In this document: positions 15,946 through 26,227 of the stretch, piece by piece | How positions within the stretch are numbered: the stretch's first letter is position 1 | Layout of the letters: each line of letters starts with the position of its first letter | Assembly (NCBI RefSeq): GCF_024600715.1 | Contig: NZ_CP102332.1 | Location: 5,704,001 to 5,768,000 of the forward strand | Direction: 5' to 3' | Source: Streptomyces changanensis | GTDB taxonomy: Bacteria > Actinomycetota > Actinomycetes > Streptomycetales > Streptomycetaceae | Length of the DNA: 64,000 bases | The notes under the pieces: generated by a model | Seen by the model: only the letters and a program-made list of their open reading frames with translations | What the model was told of the DNA's origin: nothing | Databases searched by the model: none | Translations under genes and position numbers: made by a program

Positions 15946-18060
15946 GTGGGCGTCGGGTGGTGGAGGACGGCGGGCGCGGCCCTCCTGCGGGTGGTCGTGG
16001 TGTGGGCCGTGTCGACGCTCACCCTCCTCGCCCTCGCCGGGGCGCTGCCCGACGTCCAGCTCCAGTCCGACGACGGCGACAGCATCACTCGCACGGCGGT
16101 CACCGCGGCCTGGGCCGCCGGCGCCTTCGGCCTGCTGGGCGCGCTGGTGTGGCCGCTGGTCGTCCGGGCGCTGCTGCTGGTCCCCGCGCTCGTCCTCGGC
16201 GTGCTGGTGTTCGCCCTGAACGGCTCGCTGCTGCTGGTCGTCCTGTGGACGATCCCCGACGGGCGCGGCGAGGCCGACCCCGAGAACGCCGTCGTCGTGG
16301 CCGCCGTCATGTCCGCCGTCGCGTCGGCGACGTCCACCGCGCTCGCCGTCCGTGACGACGACGCCTACCGCCGCCGCCTGTACCGCCTGGCCGGGCGGCG
16401 CCGCACCGCCGCGGCGCCGGGCCCCGGCAGCCCGCCCGGCACGGTCTTCCTGCAACTGGACGGCGTGGGCCACGGGGTCCTGCGGGACGCCGTCGACGCC
16501 GGCCTCATGCCCACCGTCGCCGCCTGGGAGCGCACCACGCACCGGCTCACCTCGTGGCGCACCGACTGGTCCAGCCAGACCGGCGCCAGCCAGCTCGCCC
16601 TGCTGCACGGCACCAACCACGACGTGCCCGCGTTCCGCTGGTACGAGAAGGACACCGGTCGGCTCATGGTGAGCAACCGCCCCTCCAGCGCCGTGGAGCT
16701 CCAGCGCCGCGCCGCCGAACGCACCGGTGACCCGGGGCTCCTCGCCGAGGACGGGGCGAGCCGGGGCAACCTCTTCGGCGGCGGCGCCGACCAGCTCGCC
16801 CTGGTGCTGTCGGTCTCCGCCCGCCGCGGCCCCGGAACGCGCTCCCGCGCCGGGTACTTCGCGTACTTCCGCGATCCCGCCAACGCCACGCGCACCGCGA
16901 TCTCCTTCGTCGCCGAGGTCTGCCGGGAGCTGGTCCAGTCACTGCGCGCCCGGCTCCGCGGCGACTCCCCGCGCGTGCCCCGCGGCGGCCTGTACCCGTT
17001 CGTGCGGGCCTTCGCCACGGTGGTGGAGCGCGACATCGTCGTCGCCGCGGTCCTGGGCGACGTCCTGGCGGGCCGGACGGCCGTGTACGCCGACCTCGTG
17101 GCGTACGACGAGGTCGCGCACCACTCCGGGCCGCGCGGCGCGGACGCCGCACAGGTCCTCCGGCGCCTCGACCGCTGCGTCGCGGCGATCGCCGAGGCCA
17201 CCGAGCACGCCCCCCGCCCGTACCGGATCGTGCTCCTCTCCGACCACGGGCAGAGCTTCGGTGAGACCTTCGAGAGCGCCTACGGCCTCACCCTGCGCGA
17301 CCTCGTGCGGGCCGGCTGCGGGCTGCCGGTGTCCCGCCGCGCCCGGCACAGCGCGAGCGGGGCGGAGGCCCGCAACGCCCTGCGCAGCGCCCTGCACCGG
17401 CCGGTGGAGGGGGAGCGGCGCGACGACCGCCCGCCGAGCGGCGCCGGTCCCGTGGTGCTGGCCTCGGGGAACCTGGGGCTGGTGTACTTCCCCGACGTGC
17501 CGCACCGGCTGACGCGCGAGGAGATCGACGCCCGCCACCCGGGGCTGCTGCGGACGCTCGCCGGGCACCCCGGCATCGGCTTCCTGCTGGTCCGCAGCGA
17601 GCGGCACGGGTCGGTGGTGCTCGGCGCGGGCGGGTTCGAGGCGCCTGTCCGCGACCTCACCGACGCGTCCGGCCCGCTCGCGGTGTTCGGCCCGGGCGCC
17701 GCGGACGCGATCCGGCGCACCGACACCTTCCCGCACGTCGCCGACATCATGGTCAACTCCATGTACGACCCGCGCACCGACCGGGTGCACGCCTTCGAGG
17801 AGCAGATCGGCTCCCACGGCGGCCTCGGCGGCGGCCAGTCGGACGCCTTCCTGCTGTGGCCGCGCGACTTCTCCGCGCCGTCCCCCGACGGTGCGCCGCC
17901 GGTCGGCGCGGAGGCCGTGCACCGGGTGCTGCGGCGGTGGCTGGCGGAGGGCCGCGGCCCCCAGGTGCCGATCGGCCACGTGCAGGAATCACCGTCGGAG
18001 TCGCTGGTGGGCGAAGCATTTCCGGTGCCGGACCGACTCACGCCGGACAAAGACGGGTGA
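15946..18060 (+). CDS. Holin-type membrane domain fused to an alkaline phosphatase-superfamily domain
   Basis: A 704-residue membrane protein. The first ~135 residues hold four hydrophobic segments in the style of the phage holin 4_2 family (LLGALVWPLVVRALLLVPAL, VLVFALNGSLLLVVLWTIP). From about residue 165 a type I phosphodiesterase/alkaline phosphatase domain follows: VFLQLDGVGHGVL with MPTVAAWER, the second metal motif YDEVAHHSGP, LLSDHGQS, and SHGGLGGGQS near the C-terminus. It likely hydrolyses a phosphoester at the membrane surface. GTG 15946 follows GAAAGGCGGAGG; GTG 15901 is an alternative. The next gene, an APC permease, starts 68 bases on. Confidence 0.8.
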   Translation: MGVGWWRTAGAALLRVVVVWAVSTLTLLALAGALPDVQLQSDDGDSITRTAVTAAWAAGAFGLLGALVWPLVVRALLLVPALVLGVLVFALNGSLLLVVLWTIPDGRGEADPENAVVVAAVMSAVASATSTALAVRDDDAYRRRLYRLAGRRRTAAAPGPGSPPGTVFLQLDGVGHGVLRDAVDAGLMPTVAAWERTTHRLTSWRTDWSSQTGASQLALLHGTNHDVPAFRWYEKDTGRLMVSNRPSSAVELQRRAAERTGDPGLLAEDGASRGNLFGGGADQLALVLSVSARRGPGTRSRAGYFAYFRDPANATRTAISFVAEVCRELVQSLRARLRGDSPRVPRGGLYPFVRAFATVVERDIVVAAVLGDVLAGRTAVYADLVAYDEVAHHSGPRGADAAQVLRRLDRCVAAIAEATEHAPRPYRIVLLSDHGQSFGETFESAYGLTLRDLVRAGCGLPVSRRARHSASGAEARNALRSALHRPVEGERRDDRPPSGAGPVVLASGNLGLVYFPDVPHRLTREEIDARHPGLLRTLAGHPGIGFLLVRSERHGSVVLGAGGFEAPVRDLTDASGPLAVFGPGAADAIRRTDTFPHVADIMVNSMYDPRTDRVHAFEEQIGSHGGLGGGQSDAFLLWPRDFSAPSPDGAPPVGAEAVHRVLRRWLAEGRGPQVPIGHVQESPSESLVGEAFPVPDRLTPDKDG

Positions 18061-18128
18061 TTTGGAGCGCTGTTTCGCCGTACGTGAGCATGTTCGACGT
18101 TTGTACGGAGAAAGGCGCACCACCCCTC

Positions 18129-19637
18129 ATGACCACGGTCAGCACCCCGGACGCCGGGCAGGACACAGCGGGGACCGGGCAGGACACCCCCGTCGGAGCG
18201 GACACCCCCACCCGGGGGACCCCCACCGGAGGGGGGACCGCGACCGAACCGGGATCGGCGACCGAACCGGGTACGGCGACCGGGCGGGGCGCCCCGGGAG
18301 CCGCGGCCGCCGGCGAGGGCGGCCCGCACGCGCGGCGCTTCGGACTCCCCGTCGCCACCGCGCTGGTCATGGGCAACATCATCGGCGGCGGCATCTTCCT
18401 GCTCCCCGCGTCCGTCGCCCCCTACGGCACCATCAGCCTCGTCGCGTTCGCCGTCCTCACGGCCGGCGCCATCGCCCTCGCGCTGGTCTTCGGGCGGCTC
18501 GCCGAGCGCCACCCCCGCACCGGCGGCCCGTACGTCTACGCCCGGGAGGCGTTCGGCGACTTCGCCGGCTTCCTGTCGGCCTGGTCGTACTGGATCACCA
18601 CCTGGGTCTCCAACGCCGCCCTCGCCGTCGCCGCGGTCGGCTACCTCGACGTGCTGCTGCCGCTGCACGGCTCCGTCGCCGCGACCGTCACCGCCGCCCT
18701 CCTCGTCCAGTGGCTGCCGGCCCTCGCCAACCTCGCCGGCACCCGCTACGTCGGCGCCGTGCAGCTGGTCGCCACCGTGCTGAAGTTCGTCCCGCTGCTC
18801 CTCGTCGCGGTCTGCGGCCTGTTCTTCTTCGACGCCGACAACCTCGGCCCCTTCCGCGCGGGCGACTCCGGCGCGCTCGGCGCCGTGTCGGCGTCCGCCG
18901 CGATCCTGCTCTTCAGCTACCTCGGCGTCGAGTCGGCCGCCGTCAGCGCGGGCGAGGTGCGCGACCCCCGCCGCAACGTCGGCCGTGCCACCATCCTCGG
19001 CACGCTGGGCGCCGCCGTCCTCTACCTGCTGGGCACGGTCGCGGTCTTCGGCACCGTCGCCCACGACCGGCTCGTCGACTCCTCCGCGCCCTTCTCCGAC
19101 GCCGTCGACGCCATGTTCGGCGGCACCTGGGGCGGTACGGCCGTCGCCTGCATGGCCGTCGTGTCCATGGTCGGCGCGCTGAACGGCTGGACCCTGCTGA
19201 GCGCCCAGACCCCGTACGCGGCCGCCCGGGACGGGTTGTTCCCGCAGGTCTTCGCCCAGCGCAGGCGCGGCGTCCCGACCGCGGGCGTCCTCGTCACGGT
19301 CGTCCTCGCCTCCCTGCTGACCGTCTACAACTACACGGCGGGCTCCGACGGCGTCTTCGAGACGCTCGTCCTCGTCACCACCTTCACCGCGACCGTGCCC
19401 TACCTGCTGTCGACCGCCGCGCAGATCCACTTCCTGCTCTCCGGCCGGGGCGACCGCGTCCACGGCCCCCGCCTCGTGCGCGACGGCGTGCTCGCCGCCC
19501 TAGCGTTCGGCTTCTCCATGTGGCTGGTCGCCGGGTCCGGGTACGCCGCGGTCTACCAGGGCGTCCTGTTCCTCTTCGCCGGTGTGCTCGTCCACGCCTG
19601 GATGTCCGCCCGCCGCACCCGCAGCCGCACGCCCTGA
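18129..19637 (+). CDS. APC-family amino acid permease (AdiC/arginine-agmatine-like)
   Basis: A 502-residue transporter with about twelve membrane segments. The substrate-binding signature MGNIIGGGIFLLPASVAPYG lies in TM1, followed by FGRLAERHPRTGGPYVYARE, SYLGVESAAVSAGEVRDPRR and SAQTPYAAARDGLFPQVFAQ, which put it near the AdiC/CadB/PotE group of antiporters and permeases. An unusual ~75-residue cytosolic N-terminal extension is Thr/Gly/Ala/Pro-rich, with repeats such as TATEPGSATEPGTATG. ATG follows GGAGAAAGG. It trails the holin-phosphatase gene by 68 bases and may share its transcript. The true substrate is unknown. Confidence 0.88.
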   Translation: MTTVSTPDAGQDTAGTGQDTPVGADTPTRGTPTGGGTATEPGSATEPGTATGRGAPGAAAAGEGGPHARRFGLPVATALVMGNIIGGGIFLLPASVAPYGTISLVAFAVLTAGAIALALVFGRLAERHPRTGGPYVYAREAFGDFAGFLSAWSYWITTWVSNAALAVAAVGYLDVLLPLHGSVAATVTAALLVQWLPALANLAGTRYVGAVQLVATVLKFVPLLLVAVCGLFFFDADNLGPFRAGDSGALGAVSASAAILLFSYLGVESAAVSAGEVRDPRRNVGRATILGTLGAAVLYLLGTVAVFGTVAHDRLVDSSAPFSDAVDAMFGGTWGGTAVACMAVVSMVGALNGWTLLSAQTPYAAARDGLFPQVFAQRRRGVPTAGVLVTVVLASLLTVYNYTAGSDGVFETLVLVTTFTATVPYLLSTAAQIHFLLSGRGDRVHGPRLVRDGVLAALAFGFSMWLVAGSGYAAVYQGVLFLFAGVLVHAWMSARRTRSRTP

Positions 19638-19680
19638 CCCCGGCCCGGCCACGGCCTCCACGCCGGTACGGCGGCGAGGC

Positions 19681-19707
19681 GACGCCCGTCACGGCGTGAC
19701 GGGCGTC
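19681..19707. terminator. Perfect 12-bp hairpin terminator
   Basis: GACGCCCGTCAC pairs perfectly with GTGACGGGCGTC around a GGC loop, followed by CCCCC. It lies 43 bases after the permease stop and ends that unit. The remaining sequence to 19966 is GC-rich with no supported gene. Confidence 0.8.
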
Positions 19708-19966
19708 CCCCGACACCACGACCGCGCCGGACGCGCCGGGGACCGCCCCGCCACGCCCCGGCGCCGGTATCCGCGCCACGGGGGTGGCCCCGCCGCGGGG
19801 GTGGCCCTCGCCGAGGTCGGCGCCGGAGCCGGCACCGTGGCCGTCGCGGGCGCCCTCGCCGTCGCCGGAACGGCGCAACGCCGTACTCCGGCCGGGCGGC
19901 CTCGGCCCGCCGCGGGCGCGCCGAGGCAGGGATACGGGCAAAGGATCGGGTCCAGGAGGTCCCGCC

Positions 19967-20326
19967 ATGCCCCGCACCAGCCCCGCCACCGCCGTCCGCG
20001 CGTCGGTGCTCGCGGCGCTGCTGCTCCTGGTCACCCTCCTCGGCGCCACCGCCGGCACCGCGTCCGGCTCCGCCGCCGAGCCCCGCCCCGCCGCCTCGGC
20101 GGCGCCGGCACCGGCCGGCGAAGGCGCCTGCGACCCGGGCGGGACGGACCTGGCTCCGCCGTCCCGCGCACCGCGCGGCAAGGGCCGTACGTCCGCCGCC
20201 TCCGCCCGGTCGGCCCCGCCCGCCCGCTCCGTGCCCGTCGGCCTGGCGCCGCGGGACGCTCCCGCGACGGTGCCGGCCCCCGACCCGGCGGTACGCACCG
20301 TGCGCTGCGTGGTGCTGCGCCGCTGA
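19967..20326 (+). CDS. Small secreted protein
   Basis: A 119-residue protein with a clear Sec-type signal peptide: short basic start, hydrophobic core ASVLAALLLLVTLLGATAG, and likely cleavage near AEPRPAA. The mature part is Pro/Ala/Arg-rich, with two Cys in total (GEGACDPG and RTVRCVVL), which may pair outside the cell. CAGGAGG sits eight bases before ATG. No family is recognised. A small gene follows 67 bases downstream on the same strand. Confidence 0.7.
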   Translation: MPRTSPATAVRASVLAALLLLVTLLGATAGTASGSAAEPRPAASAAPAPAGEGACDPGGTDLAPPSRAPRGKGRTSAASARSAPPARSVPVGLAPRDAPATVPAPDPAVRTVRCVVLRR

Positions 20327-20393
20327 CCGGCCCGCGGCCCCCGGACCGGGGGCCCCAGCGACGTCAGCAGCCGACCGCACGAGGAGCACAGCC

Positions 20394-20558
20394 ATGCCCG
20401 TGGACCCGTTCGCCGCCCTGACCGCCCTGGTACGGGCGGAAGCCGCCCGCAGTCGCCCGGCGGAGACCGACCCGGACCGGCGCCCCGCCCCGGAGCCCCC
20501 GTCCACCCCCACCGCCGGCAGGCGCCAGGAACCCGGCCTGACCCCCGGGACCCGCTGA
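20394..20558 (+). CDS. Small hypothetical protein (54 aa)
   Basis: An open frame of 54 residues with ATG preceded by GAGGAGCACAGCC, a good ribosome site. The N-terminal half looks helical and amphipathic (DPFAALTALVRAEAARSRP); the C-terminal half is Pro/Arg-rich and polar. It follows the small secreted protein gene on the same strand and ends just before a large hairpin. No family is recognised. The ribosome site and its placement before a terminator are the main evidence that it is real. Confidence 0.5.
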   Translation: MPVDPFAALTALVRAEAARSRPAETDPDRRPAPEPPSTPTAGRRQEPGLTPGTR

Positions 20559-20562
20559 CCCC

Positions 20563-20637
20563 GTTCCACGCCGCTCCGCCCCGCCCGCCGCGGTACGGCC
20601 GGCGCGGTACGGCGGGCCGGGCGGAGCGCCGTGGAAC
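20563..20637. terminator. Large imperfect hairpin (28-base arms) between convergent genes
   Basis: Arms 20563-20590 and 20610-20637 pair over 28 positions with only two mismatches, closing with GTTCCACG/CGTGGAAC and leaving a 19-base centre that is itself repetitive (GCGGTACGGC). It begins four bases after a plus-strand stop, and the next minus-strand gene ends at 20788, so it can end transcription from both sides. Confidence 0.75.
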
Positions 20638-20787
20638 GCGGTTCGTGCCGATCAGCTCGGCGTCGCGGCGCCCGGCACCAGCCTCGCCGCGTTGCCGTCG
20701 GTCGCCGACGCCACGCGTCGACTCTCTCCTGCGCTGTGCGGGCACCGGGCGCCGCTCCCTGATCCGACCTGATCGACCCGGTGCCCG

Positions 20788-21759
20788 CTAGCGTGGGGCC
20801 GCGACCGGGCGGGTGTCCGTCCGCCCGGCGTCCGTCCGCCGGCCGTCCGCCACCGCCATGGTGGACGCCGACTCCGCCAGCGCGTCCAGGACCGGGCGGA
20901 TCAGGGGATGGTCCTCGGCGCCTCGGCGTACCGCCGCGAAGACCCGGCGGAACGCGGCGGGGCCCGTCACGGGCCGCACCACCACGTCCTTCAGCTCGAT
21001 GCCGCGCAGCGCCGACCGCGGGACGAGCGCCACCCCGGCGCCCGCCCCGACGAGGGCCGTCACCGCGCGGAAGTCGTCCGAAACGTGCACGATCCTCGGC
21101 TGGAAACCGGCCAGCTCACAGGCGAACAGCACCATGTCCTGGCACGGGTTGCCCGGGGACTGGCCGATCCAGTCGCTGTCGGCCAGCGCGGCGAGCGCCA
21201 CCTCCCGCTCCGGCACCAGCGGGTGCCCCGCGCGGAGCACCGCGTCGAACGGCTCCGCGTACAGCGCGACGCGCGCCAGCCGGCGGTCGCCCTCGCGCGG
21301 GGCGCCCCGGTACTCCACCGCCAGCGCCACGTCGGCGCCGCCGTCCAGCACCAGCGGCAGCGACTCGTCGCCCTCGGCGTCCCGCACCCGCACGCGGATC
21401 CCGGGGTGCCGCCGGGCCAGCCGCCCGATCGCCGGGGCCAGCACCTCGGCGATGCCCGTGGCGAACGCGGCGACCGCCACCTCGCCCGCCGTGCCGTCCG
21501 CGTACGCCGCGAGCTCGGCCTCGGCCCGCTCCAACTGCGCCAGCACCTCGTTCGCGTGCTCCAGCAGGATCTCCCCGGCCGGGGTGAGCCGCACGCCCCG
21601 GCCGCTGCGGGTCAGCAGGGTGTGCCCGGTCTCCTGCTCCAGCGCGGCCAGCTGCTGGGACACGGCGGACGGCGTCAGGTACAGCGCTGCGGCCGCGGCG
21701 GTCACCGTACGGTGGTCCGCCGCGGCCCGCAGGATGCGCAGCCGGCGGGGGTCGATCAC
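20788..21759 (-). CDS. LysR-family transcriptional regulator
   Basis: A 323-residue LysR regulator. The N-terminal winged HTH is clear (LRILRAAADHRTVTAAAAAL, LTPSAVSQQLAALEQETGHT), followed by a linker helix and a periplasmic-binding-like effector domain (about residues 95-300) with ALVGAGAGVALVPRSALRG. About 20 extra basic residues close the protein. It starts 33 bases after kbl and reads the same way, so it is probably in one unit with tdh-kbl and may control it. A dyad TGGTC-AACGC-GACCA before tdh (24143-24157) is a candidate site. Family members of this type also regulate amino acid export or catabolism. Confidence 0.88.
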   Translation of the reverse strand: MIDPRRLRILRAAADHRTVTAAAAALYLTPSAVSQQLAALEQETGHTLLTRSGRGVRLTPAGEILLEHANEVLAQLERAEAELAAYADGTAGEVAVAAFATGIAEVLAPAIGRLARRHPGIRVRVRDAEGDESLPLVLDGGADVALAVEYRGAPREGDRRLARVALYAEPFDAVLRAGHPLVPEREVALAALADSDWIGQSPGNPCQDMVLFACELAGFQPRIVHVSDDFRAVTALVGAGAGVALVPRSALRGIELKDVVVRPVTGPAAFRRVFAAVRRGAEDHPLIRPVLDALAESASTMAVADGRRTDAGRTDTRPVAAPR

Positions 21760-21792
21760 CCTGCCATTGTCACCCGCCGGCCGTGTCCGGCG

Positions 21793-22986
<1,194 letters not shown>

Positions 22987-23089
22987 GAGGGGTGCTCCTA
23001 GGGATGCTGGTCGGGCGGGGAGGTGCGGGGGCGGCGGGGCGGCCGCGGGCGGCCGCGGGCGTGCGGACCGGGATCGTCCGGTTTGGCCG

Positions 23090-24118
23090 TCAGGCCGTCC
23101 AGTCGAGGATGATCTTGCCGCTGCGCGCGGTCGCGGCCTCGTCGAACGCGGCGTCGAAGTCCTTGGCCGCGTACCGGCCGGTGACCACGGGACTCAGGTC
23201 GAGACCGCCCTCCAGGAGCACCGTCATCGCGTACCAGGTCTCGTACATCTCCCGGCCGTAGATGCCCTTGATGGTGATCATCGAGGTGACGATCTTCGAC
23301 CAGTCGACCGGGAACTCGTCCGCGGGCAGGCCCAGCATCGCGATCCGGCCGCCGTGCGTCATGTTCGCGACCATGTCGCGCATCGCCTCTGGCCGGCCGG
23401 ACATCTCCAGGCCGATGTCGAAGCCCTCGCGGAGCCCCAGCTGCCGCTGCGCGTCGGCGATGCCGCTCTCGGCGACGTTCACCGCGAGCGTCGCGCCGAC
23501 CTTGCGGGCCAGCTCCAGGCGCGGCTCGCTCACGTCGGTGATGACGACGTTGCGGGCGCCGGCGTGCCGGGCGACGGCCGCCGCCATGATGCCGATCGGC
23601 CCGGCGCCGGTGATCAGCACGTCCTCGCCGACGAGCGGGAAGGACAGCGCCGTGTGCACGGCGTTGCCGAACGGGTCGAAGATCGCGGCGATGTCCAGGT
23701 CCACCTTCGTGCGGTGCACCCAGACGTTCGACTCGGGCAGCGCGACGTACTCGGCGAACGCGCCGTCCCGGCCCACGCCCAGGCCGACGGTGGCCCGGCA
23801 CAGGTGCCGGCGTCCCGCCAGGCAGTTGCGGCACCTGCCGCACACCAGGTGGCCCTCGCCGCTCACCAGGTCGCCGACCGCGACGTCCCGCACGTCGGAG
23901 CCGACCGCGGCGACCTCGCCGACGAACTCGTGCCCGAGCACGAGCGGCGTCGACACGGTCTGGCGCGCCCAGTTGTCCCACGAGCGGATGTGGAGGTCGG
24001 TCCCGCAGATGCCGGTGCGCAGCACCCTGATGAGCACGTCCCCGGGGCCCGTCTCGGGCTCGGGGACGTCCATCAGCCACAGGCCGGGCTCGGCCTTCTG
24101 CTTGACAAGGGCCTTCAT
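23090..24118 (-). CDS. tdh: L-threonine 3-dehydrogenase
   Basis: A 342-residue zinc-dependent medium-chain dehydrogenase oxidising threonine to 2-amino-3-oxobutyrate with NAD. Conserved features are the catalytic zinc site in [17 protein letters not shown] and [11 protein letters not shown], the structural zinc cysteines [15 protein letters not shown], and the nucleotide-binding [26 protein letters not shown] and the sequence [10 protein letters not shown] are typical of Tdh. It is the first gene of the tdh-kbl-lysR set. The ATG follows GGAGTCGCCGCG. Confidence 0.96.
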   Translation of the reverse strand: MKALVKQKAEPGLWLMDVPEPETGPGDVLIRVLRTGICGTDLHIRSWDNWARQTVSTPLVLGHEFVGEVAAVGSDVRDVAVGDLVSGEGHLVCGRCRNCLAGRRHLCRATVGLGVGRDGAFAEYVALPESNVWVHRTKVDLDIAAIFDPFGNAVHTALSFPLVGEDVLITGAGPIGIMAAAVARHAGARNVVITDVSEPRLELARKVGATLAVNVAESGIADAQRQLGLREGFDIGLEMSGRPEAMRDMVANMTHGGRIAMLGLPADEFPVDWSKIVTSMITIKGIYGREMYETWYAMTVLLEGGLDLSPVVTGRYAAKDFDAAFDEAATARSGKIILDWTA

Positions 24119-24499
24119 CGCGGCGACTCCAGGCGGGAAGAGTGGTCAACGCGACCAATGTGCCGAGAGCGGCCCGCCGCGTCCATCGAGGTTTTCTTAA
24201 GCGGCCCCACAGCGCAGCTTCACGCGCCGCGCCGACCGGGTGAAGCCTCGCCGGCGCGCCCCCCACCCCGCCAGCCTCCACCGCCCCCGCCCGTCCACCA
24301 TTCCGTCTGTCCACCACTACCGCCCGTCCCCGGCATTACCCCGGACGTAATCGACGCGCGTGGGTCCGCCCGGCAGGCTTCTGCTCACCGGGGCCCGCCC
24401 CGGGCCTCCCGGGACGCACACCCGGGGTGCTCGGCGGCGGGTCGCGGCCCCGCACCGCCGACCCGTGTCCTGCACCACCTTGATGGAGGGTGATCCGCC
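24119..24499. promoter_or_regulatory. Divergent control region with dyad before tdh
   Basis: 381 bases between tdh and a membrane protein gene. At 24143-24157, 25 bases from the tdh ATG, TGGTC-AACGC-GACCA forms a 5+5 dyad of LysR-site size. An AT-richer patch TTTTCTTAAG follows (24192-24201) and may hold the tdh promoter. The right part (24240-24480) is Pro-codon-like GC-rich spacer with nothing recognised. Confidence 0.45.
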
Positions 24500-24928
24500 A
24501 TGTCCCAGGCCCTGCTCGCCGGCCTTTCCCGCACCACCGAGCCGCGGACCGCCCTGCGCCGGTTCCTCGCCCTCGACGCGGTCGTCACCGGGGGGAACGG
24601 CCTCGCCTACGTCGCCGCCTCCGGGCCGCTCGGACGACTGCTCGGCGTCGACGCGGCGCTGCTGCTCGGCCTCGGCGTGTTCCTCACCGCCTTCGCCGCC
24701 GGCGTCGGCGCGCTCGCCGCCCGGCCGCGGCCCTCAGGGGCCGCCGTGAAGCTCGTCGTCGACGCCAACGCGGTGTGGGCCGTGCTCAGCGTCGTGGCGC
24801 TCGCGGCCTGGCTGGAGCCGACCACCGCGGGGGCCGTGTGGATCCCGGTGCAAGCCGCCACCGTCGCGGGCTTCGCCGCGCTGCAGTGGTCCGCCCTGCG
24901 CGCCACCGCCGGCACCACGGCCCGCTGA
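24500..24928 (+). CDS. Small four-span membrane protein
   Basis: A 142-residue integral membrane protein with about four hydrophobic helices (ALDAVVTGGNGLAYVAAS, LLLGLGVFLTAFAAGVGALA, AVWAVLSVVALAAWL, VQAATVAGFAALQW) and short charged loops. It resembles the SPW/DoxX-like small integral membrane proteins of actinobacteria with no assigned function. GATGGAGGG lies nine bases before ATG. It ends against a convergent regulator gene across a repeat-rich gap. Confidence 0.72.
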   Translation: MSQALLAGLSRTTEPRTALRRFLALDAVVTGGNGLAYVAASGPLGRLLGVDAALLLGLGVFLTAFAAGVGALAARPRPSGAAVKLVVDANAVWAVLSVVALAAWLEPTTAGAVWIPVQAATVAGFAALQWSALRATAGTTAR

Positions 24929-24990
24929 ACCCGTCCCGCCCCGTCGGGCCCCCGGGCCGGCCCCGGAATCCCGCCCCGGTGGCCAGGCCC

Positions 24991-25245
24991 CCGGAGCCCC
25001 GGCTTCCGGAGTCCCCCGGGCGGCCGGGCCGCCGGAGCCCCGGCTTCCGGAGTCCCCCGGGCGGCCGGGCCGCCGGAACCCCGGCTTCCGGAGTCCAGGC
25101 CTCGGCGGCCCGGCCCCCGGCCCGGACGTGGTCCGATGGTGGGGCCCGGTGGCCGGTGGCTGCGCCCCGGGACCGGGACCGGGACCGGTGCCGGTCCGAT
25201 CCGGACCGGTGCCGGTCCGATTCGGGCCGATCCGATTCGATCCGG
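24991..25245. repeat. 41-bp tandem repeat followed by ACCGGTGCCGGTCCGAT repeats
   Basis: A 41-base unit starting CCGGAGCCCCGGCTTCCGGA occurs at 24991, 25032 and, truncated, at 25073; the first two copies are nearly identical. Each can fold on GCCCCGGC/CCGG elements. Further on, GGGACC runs and two copies of GGACCGGTGCCGGTCCGAT (about 25190-25230) follow. The tract fills the gap between two convergent genes and is non-coding. Confidence 0.7.
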
Positions 25246-25293
25246 GGCAGGGCGCGGGCGGGCCCGGGGCTCGGAGGCCGACGGCCCGTCCGG

Positions 25294-26115
25294 TCAGTCG
25301 GGCAGGGCGCGCAGGAAGTCGACGGTCGCCGCGTCGGCCGGGAGGAACGTCTCGATGGCCAGCTCGGCGACCGTCACGTCCATCGGCGTGTTGAACGTCG
25401 AGATCGACGACACGAACGACAGCACCCGCCCCCGCACCTCGATCCGCAGCGGCAGCGCGAAGTACGGGTACGGGGCGGCCTCCTCCCCGCCGTCCCCGTC
25501 CTGCCCGCCCCGCGCATCGGCGTCCGGCACCGGGTACGCGGCGACCTCGTCGTACAGCGCGCGCAGCCGCTCGGAGCGGTCCAGGGCGATCTGCCGCTCC
25601 ATCTGCGCCAGCAGGTGGCCGCGCCACTCCGGCAGGTTGCGGATCCGCGGCGCGAGGCCCTCCGGGTGCAGCGTGACCCGCATGGCGTTCGGCGGCGGGC
25701 CCAGCAGGTGGCCGGGGACCCCCTCCAGCAGCAGCCCGGCGCCCCGGTTCGCGGCCAGCACCGCGTACGAGCCGTCCACGACGATCGCCGGGTACGGGTC
25801 GTACCCGGCGAGCAGCCGCTCGACGCCCTCGCGGAGCGGGCCCAGCTCCGGGCCGTCCAGCGCCGACTCCGTGTACCGCGGCGCGTAACCGGCCGCCAGC
25901 AGCAGCGCGTTGCGCTCCCGGACGGGCACGTCCAGGTGCTCCGCCAGGCGCAGGACCATCTCCTCGCTCGGCCGGGACCGGCCCGTCTCGACGAACGAGA
26001 CGTGCCGCGCCGACGAGTTCGCCCTCAGCGCCAACTCCAACTGGCTCAGCCGGCGCCGCTCCCGCCACTCCCGCAGCAGAGCCCCCACGCCCGTGACCGT
26101 CGCGACCGTCGTCAT
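25294..26115 (-). CDS. XRE-type regulator with MmyB-like ligand-binding domain
   Basis: A 273-residue regulator. Residues about 8-65 form the HTH (GALLREWRERRRLSQLELAL, SARHVSFVETGRSRPS). The rest matches the MmyB-like transcription regulator ligand-binding domain: LLLAAGYAPRYTESALDG, LLAGYDPYPAIVVDGSYAVL, ANRGAGLLLEGVP and a closing FLRALPD. MmyB-like proteins are thought to bind fatty acid-type ligands. ATG 26115 gives the normal family start; a longer form would run into the promoter of the gene at 26228, which reads the other way. It likely regulates itself and perhaps the divergent pterin gene. Confidence 0.86.
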   Translation of the reverse strand: MTTVATVTGVGALLREWRERRRLSQLELALRANSSARHVSFVETGRSRPSEEMVLRLAEHLDVPVRERNALLLAAGYAPRYTESALDGPELGPLREGVERLLAGYDPYPAIVVDGSYAVLAANRGAGLLLEGVPGHLLGPPPNAMRVTLHPEGLAPRIRNLPEWRGHLLAQMERQIALDRSERLRALYDEVAAYPVPDADARGGQDGDGGEEAAPYPYFALPLRIEVRGRVLSFVSSISTFNTPMDVTVAELAIETFLPADAATVDFLRALPD

Positions 26116-26227
26116 ACCGCAGACGGTAGCCGAGACCGCCGTGTTGACCACCGGCGCGGGCTCCCGGGACCGTAGGGTCGGCACCGCCGCCACCCCACCG
26201 GCGCCGAACCGAGAAGGAGCACCGGCC

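Noticed and set aside
15946..18060. Prophage lysis gene because of the holin-like domain
   Set aside because: It is fused to a phosphatase domain, and no phage genes surround it.
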